The notes beneath the pieces were generated by a model that searched no databases, was not told where the DNA came from, and was given only the letters and a program-made list of their open reading frames with translations. The position numbers and the translations under genes are program-made. From Adiantum capillus-veneris (lineage: Eukaryota > Streptophyta > Polypodiopsida > Polypodiales > Pteridaceae): a stretch of DNA of 64,000 bases. The DNA is taken from contig CM043948.1 in the NCBI GenBank assembly GCA_014529385.2, positions 21,699,951-21,763,950 on the forward strand, given 5' to 3'. Shown in pieces: positions 61,562-64,000 of the stretch (position 1 is the stretch's first letter; the number at the start of each line of letters is the position of its first letter).

Positions 61562-63647
61562 TTACCTCTCTCTTGAAATCATAGTCGTCCTCGACTATAA
61601 GGTAGAAGAGATAAAGCCTTAGTCATTAGTCAATTTTACTTAGCGCGTAGAGGATCCCTTTTTACCCAACGACATCTTTCCAAGATGGATGACTAATCCA
61701 TTTGGTGCTTGGGAGACATAGCTGGCGCAAACATGTCTGCTCTTTAGTCCACAATTAGTTAAATTTGTGCACAATTAAAAAGAGGACTAGTCTTATAAGA
61801 GAAAAACATGAGTCATTTAAAAGAAATTTGTACATTTGCTTACTCTAATGTAGCATTGTAAGCATTGACAAGGTTCATACTATCCTTAAGTTGTTTTACT
61901 TGCATCCATCTAGCATCGTCAAAAGGATAATTTTTGAACTTAATAAGATACCGTCGGATAATCTTACCATGTTGTAGTACCTTGTCTTCATCAACTTCGG
62001 GTTGTAGCACCTCTTCTTGGTCTTCAACTTCGAGAGGGTCTTCGATAATTGGTTCAATTGGTGGCTCTCCTTTGTAGGGCTTAAGTAGGCTTACATGAAA
62101 GGCATTGTGTATGAGCCAATGGTTGGGCAACTTGAGTTGATAAGCCGTCTCATTGATGGGCTTCAGGATTTGGAAAGCACCATAGTATCTTTTTGCTAGT
62201 TTAGCATAATACTTTTGATGGCCCGTAGGATTTTTCCCCGTCGTTTTCCTTAATTGAGCCTTAGGAAACTTGAGTAAGACCCAATCATTTTCTTTGAACA
62301 TTAAGGCTCTTCTGTGCTTATCAACAGCAGCTTTTTGCCTTTGTTGAGAGATGGATATAGACTTCCTAATCTTTTGAAAAGATTCTTGTAGGTCATGGCT
62401 ATACTCATCGGCGGCGAAGATCTTCCCATGTACTTTGAGTAGCAAGGGACTTTTAGGTCTTCCCTCAATGATCTCAAAAGGTGCTTTTCCCGTAGAAGTA
62501 TGTACAGTATTATTGTAAGCATACTCTACAAGAGGTAAGTACTTTTCCCATTGTGAGCATTGATCTACTTCTGTAACATAAGTCTTGAGTAGATCGAGTA
62601 TTGTAAGATTGGCTATCTCACTTTGGCCATCTGTTTGTGGGTGATAGGCCGAAGAGAAATTCAATCTTGTTCCTAGATTTTCAAAGAGACCTTTCCAGAA
62701 ATTACTGGTCATTCTAGGATCTCTATCTGACATGATGTATGTGGGTAATCCATGGTGCTTGAAAATCTGAGATATGAAGAGAGTTGCCATTTGATGTGCC
62801 TTAATAGTCTTTTTGACAGGAATAAAATGTGCCTGCTTGCTAAACCTGTCAACTATTGTCCATATTCCTGTATTCCCATGGATAGACTTGGGTAATCCAA
62901 AAATGAAATACATGGATATACTCTCCCATGGTGAATTTGGAATAGTCAATGGCTGGAGTAATCCACGTTGCTTCCCTCTATCATACTTGGTCTTTTGGCA
63001 TACTACACATTTTGAAACATACTCTTGTATGTCCACTTTCATGGTAGGCCAATAGAAGTACGTCTCTACTCCTCGGAGAGTAGGTTGAATACCTCTATGC
63101 CCCGCATATGGAGGAGCATGGGATTCATACATAACTTTCCCATGAAGGGAATGGGTAACACATAGCCTATTGCCGTGGAGAAGATAACCATCCTGCAAGG
63201 TGAATGGTTCCTCTTTCTTCCCCAAAGCAAGGGCTGACATTATGTCTCTAAAGTCAGGGTGAGTAGCATACTCATCTATCATAGAGGATAGATCATTGTG
63301 AGTAGCTATAGACACCGCATTAACTTTGGGTCGTCGTGAAAGTGCATCGACCACTTGATTGTGCTTACCATCTATGTGAGCAATATGGAAGTTAAATTGC
63401 AAAATAAAATTTTCCCACCTCATTTGTTTGTCGGAAAGCTTGGTTTGCGTCATGAAATACTTGAGACTTTGGTGTTCGGTTCGTAGGATAAATGGAGTCC
63501 CCAATAGGTAGTGGTTCCATGTGTTTAAGACATGTAGAACAGCTAAAAGCTCTTTCTCATAAATTCCCAAGACTCGGTCATCAATATTGAGCCTTCGGCT
63601 CTCATATGCTATGGCATGCCCTTCTTGAAGCAAAACGGCTCCAAGGC
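61562..63647 (-). pseudogene. D2 partial pol (RNase H, integrase, chromodomain)
   Basis: A second copy in the same orientation, truncated on the right. The true homologous frame begins at AVLLQEGHAIAYESRRL near 63640 and runs unbroken to the stop at 61840. The open frame formally extends to 63756, but codons beyond about 63648 are the antisense of the D0 protease. It is intact where D1 has the AAAT duplication (LRTEHQSLKYFMTQTKLSD). The integrase zinc finger, core and chromodomain match D1 closely. It shares the Tyr substitution at the first catalytic position (codon 62908-62910). RT and everything upstream are missing. Confidence 0.92.
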
Positions 63648-64000
63648 AACTTTCAAGGGATAGCAAGCCTCCATTACTTCCTTGATTGGAAAGTTGAGGC
63701 TTCATATCCAAAGCTACGTCGACAAAGAAGACTTTTCCATCTCTCCTCTCCAACATGAGGATGCTATCCTAGGGGCATCATGGTTCAACCGCATGGCTAC
63801 CAGCATGAAGTTCCCTGAAAGGAGAATCTACTTTACCTATAGGAAAAAGAGCATGTATATAGGTAGTGAGTCTGGTTGTACTATACTACTTGTAAATCCT
63901 CCTGCTTTTGATAAATCAATGAAAAGCTCAGTTTTTGCGTACATGATTTTTGTCAAAGTCCCTAAAAGGTTAGAATGTTTCATCAAAAAGAAGAGTTAGA
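63648..64000 (+). pseudogene. D0 protease, right part
   Basis: The frame continues the D0 protein cut at 50401: CTTTCAAGGGATAGCAAG, then LIGKLRLHIQSYVDKEDF, ILGASWFNRMATSMKFPE and VNPPAFDKSMKSS. These match D1 residues up to the start of RT. About 12 codons between the two halves are missing (D1 reads AFEMGDIVVADA there), and an in-frame TAG is present near 63660. The element runs off the window. Confidence 0.88.

Noticed and set aside
63648-63756. N-terminal 36 residues of the 638-codon frame at 61840-63756
   Set aside because: They are the antisense of the D0 protease across a rearrangement junction, not part of pol.

Overview
This is a nuclear window from a land plant, very probably a vascular plant with a large, repeat-rich genome. 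The evidence is one spliced cytochrome P450 gene of the gibberellin-pathway type (CYP88/ent-kaurenoic acid oxidase-like) with plant-type GT-AG introns, embedded in nested LTR retrotransposons and a LINE. The long TE-filled introns and many long (GA)n tracts would fit a gymnosperm, fern or other big-genome lineage, but the sequence does not settle this. No bacterial-style operons, rRNA, tRNA or CRISPR arrays were found.

Layout. 1-7.8 kb is mostly unrecognised or decayed: a coding-like but unidentified stretch on the minus strand near the left edge, an AT-rich block with an orphan reading frame, two (GA)n tracts and antisense remnants of retroelement family A. From 7.8 to 27.2 kb there is a four-level nest. 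The oldest layer is a family A LTR. It is interrupted by a 2.6-kb solo LTR of family B (4-bp duplication CTAC) and by a nearly complete family A element at 10846-26812 (5-bp duplication ATTAG, tRNA-Asp-like primer site). That element is itself interrupted by a young 4.48-kb Ty3/gypsy element, family C (two 156-bp LTRs with one difference). The big family A element encodes Gag, zinc knuckles and two retropepsin-like domains but no reverse transcriptase or integrase. Its leader carries eight copies of an 18-bp perfect or near-perfect palindrome, mostly about 280 bp apart.

28.7-44.2 kb is the P450 gene on the minus strand. Eight coding exons were reconstructed with consistent phases (457 codons, all hallmark motifs present); the last short exon is not resolved. 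Intron 2 (8.5 kb) holds a decayed L1-type LINE, which is itself split by a non-autonomous LTR element (family E).

45.3-64.0 kb is occupied by one chromodomain-bearing Ty3/gypsy family (D). A plus-strand copy (D0) has its 5' LTR split by an antisense solo LTR (duplication CCAAA). Its body is split by a 13.2-kb minus-strand block made of two D copies in tandem sharing one LTR (LTR-internal-LTR-truncated internal). A family B solo LTR sits inside the first copy. Both tandem copies carry the same Asp-to-Tyr change at the first catalytic position of integrase.

The only gene likely to serve the host is the P450. Everything else of size is mobile DNA at successive stages of decay.
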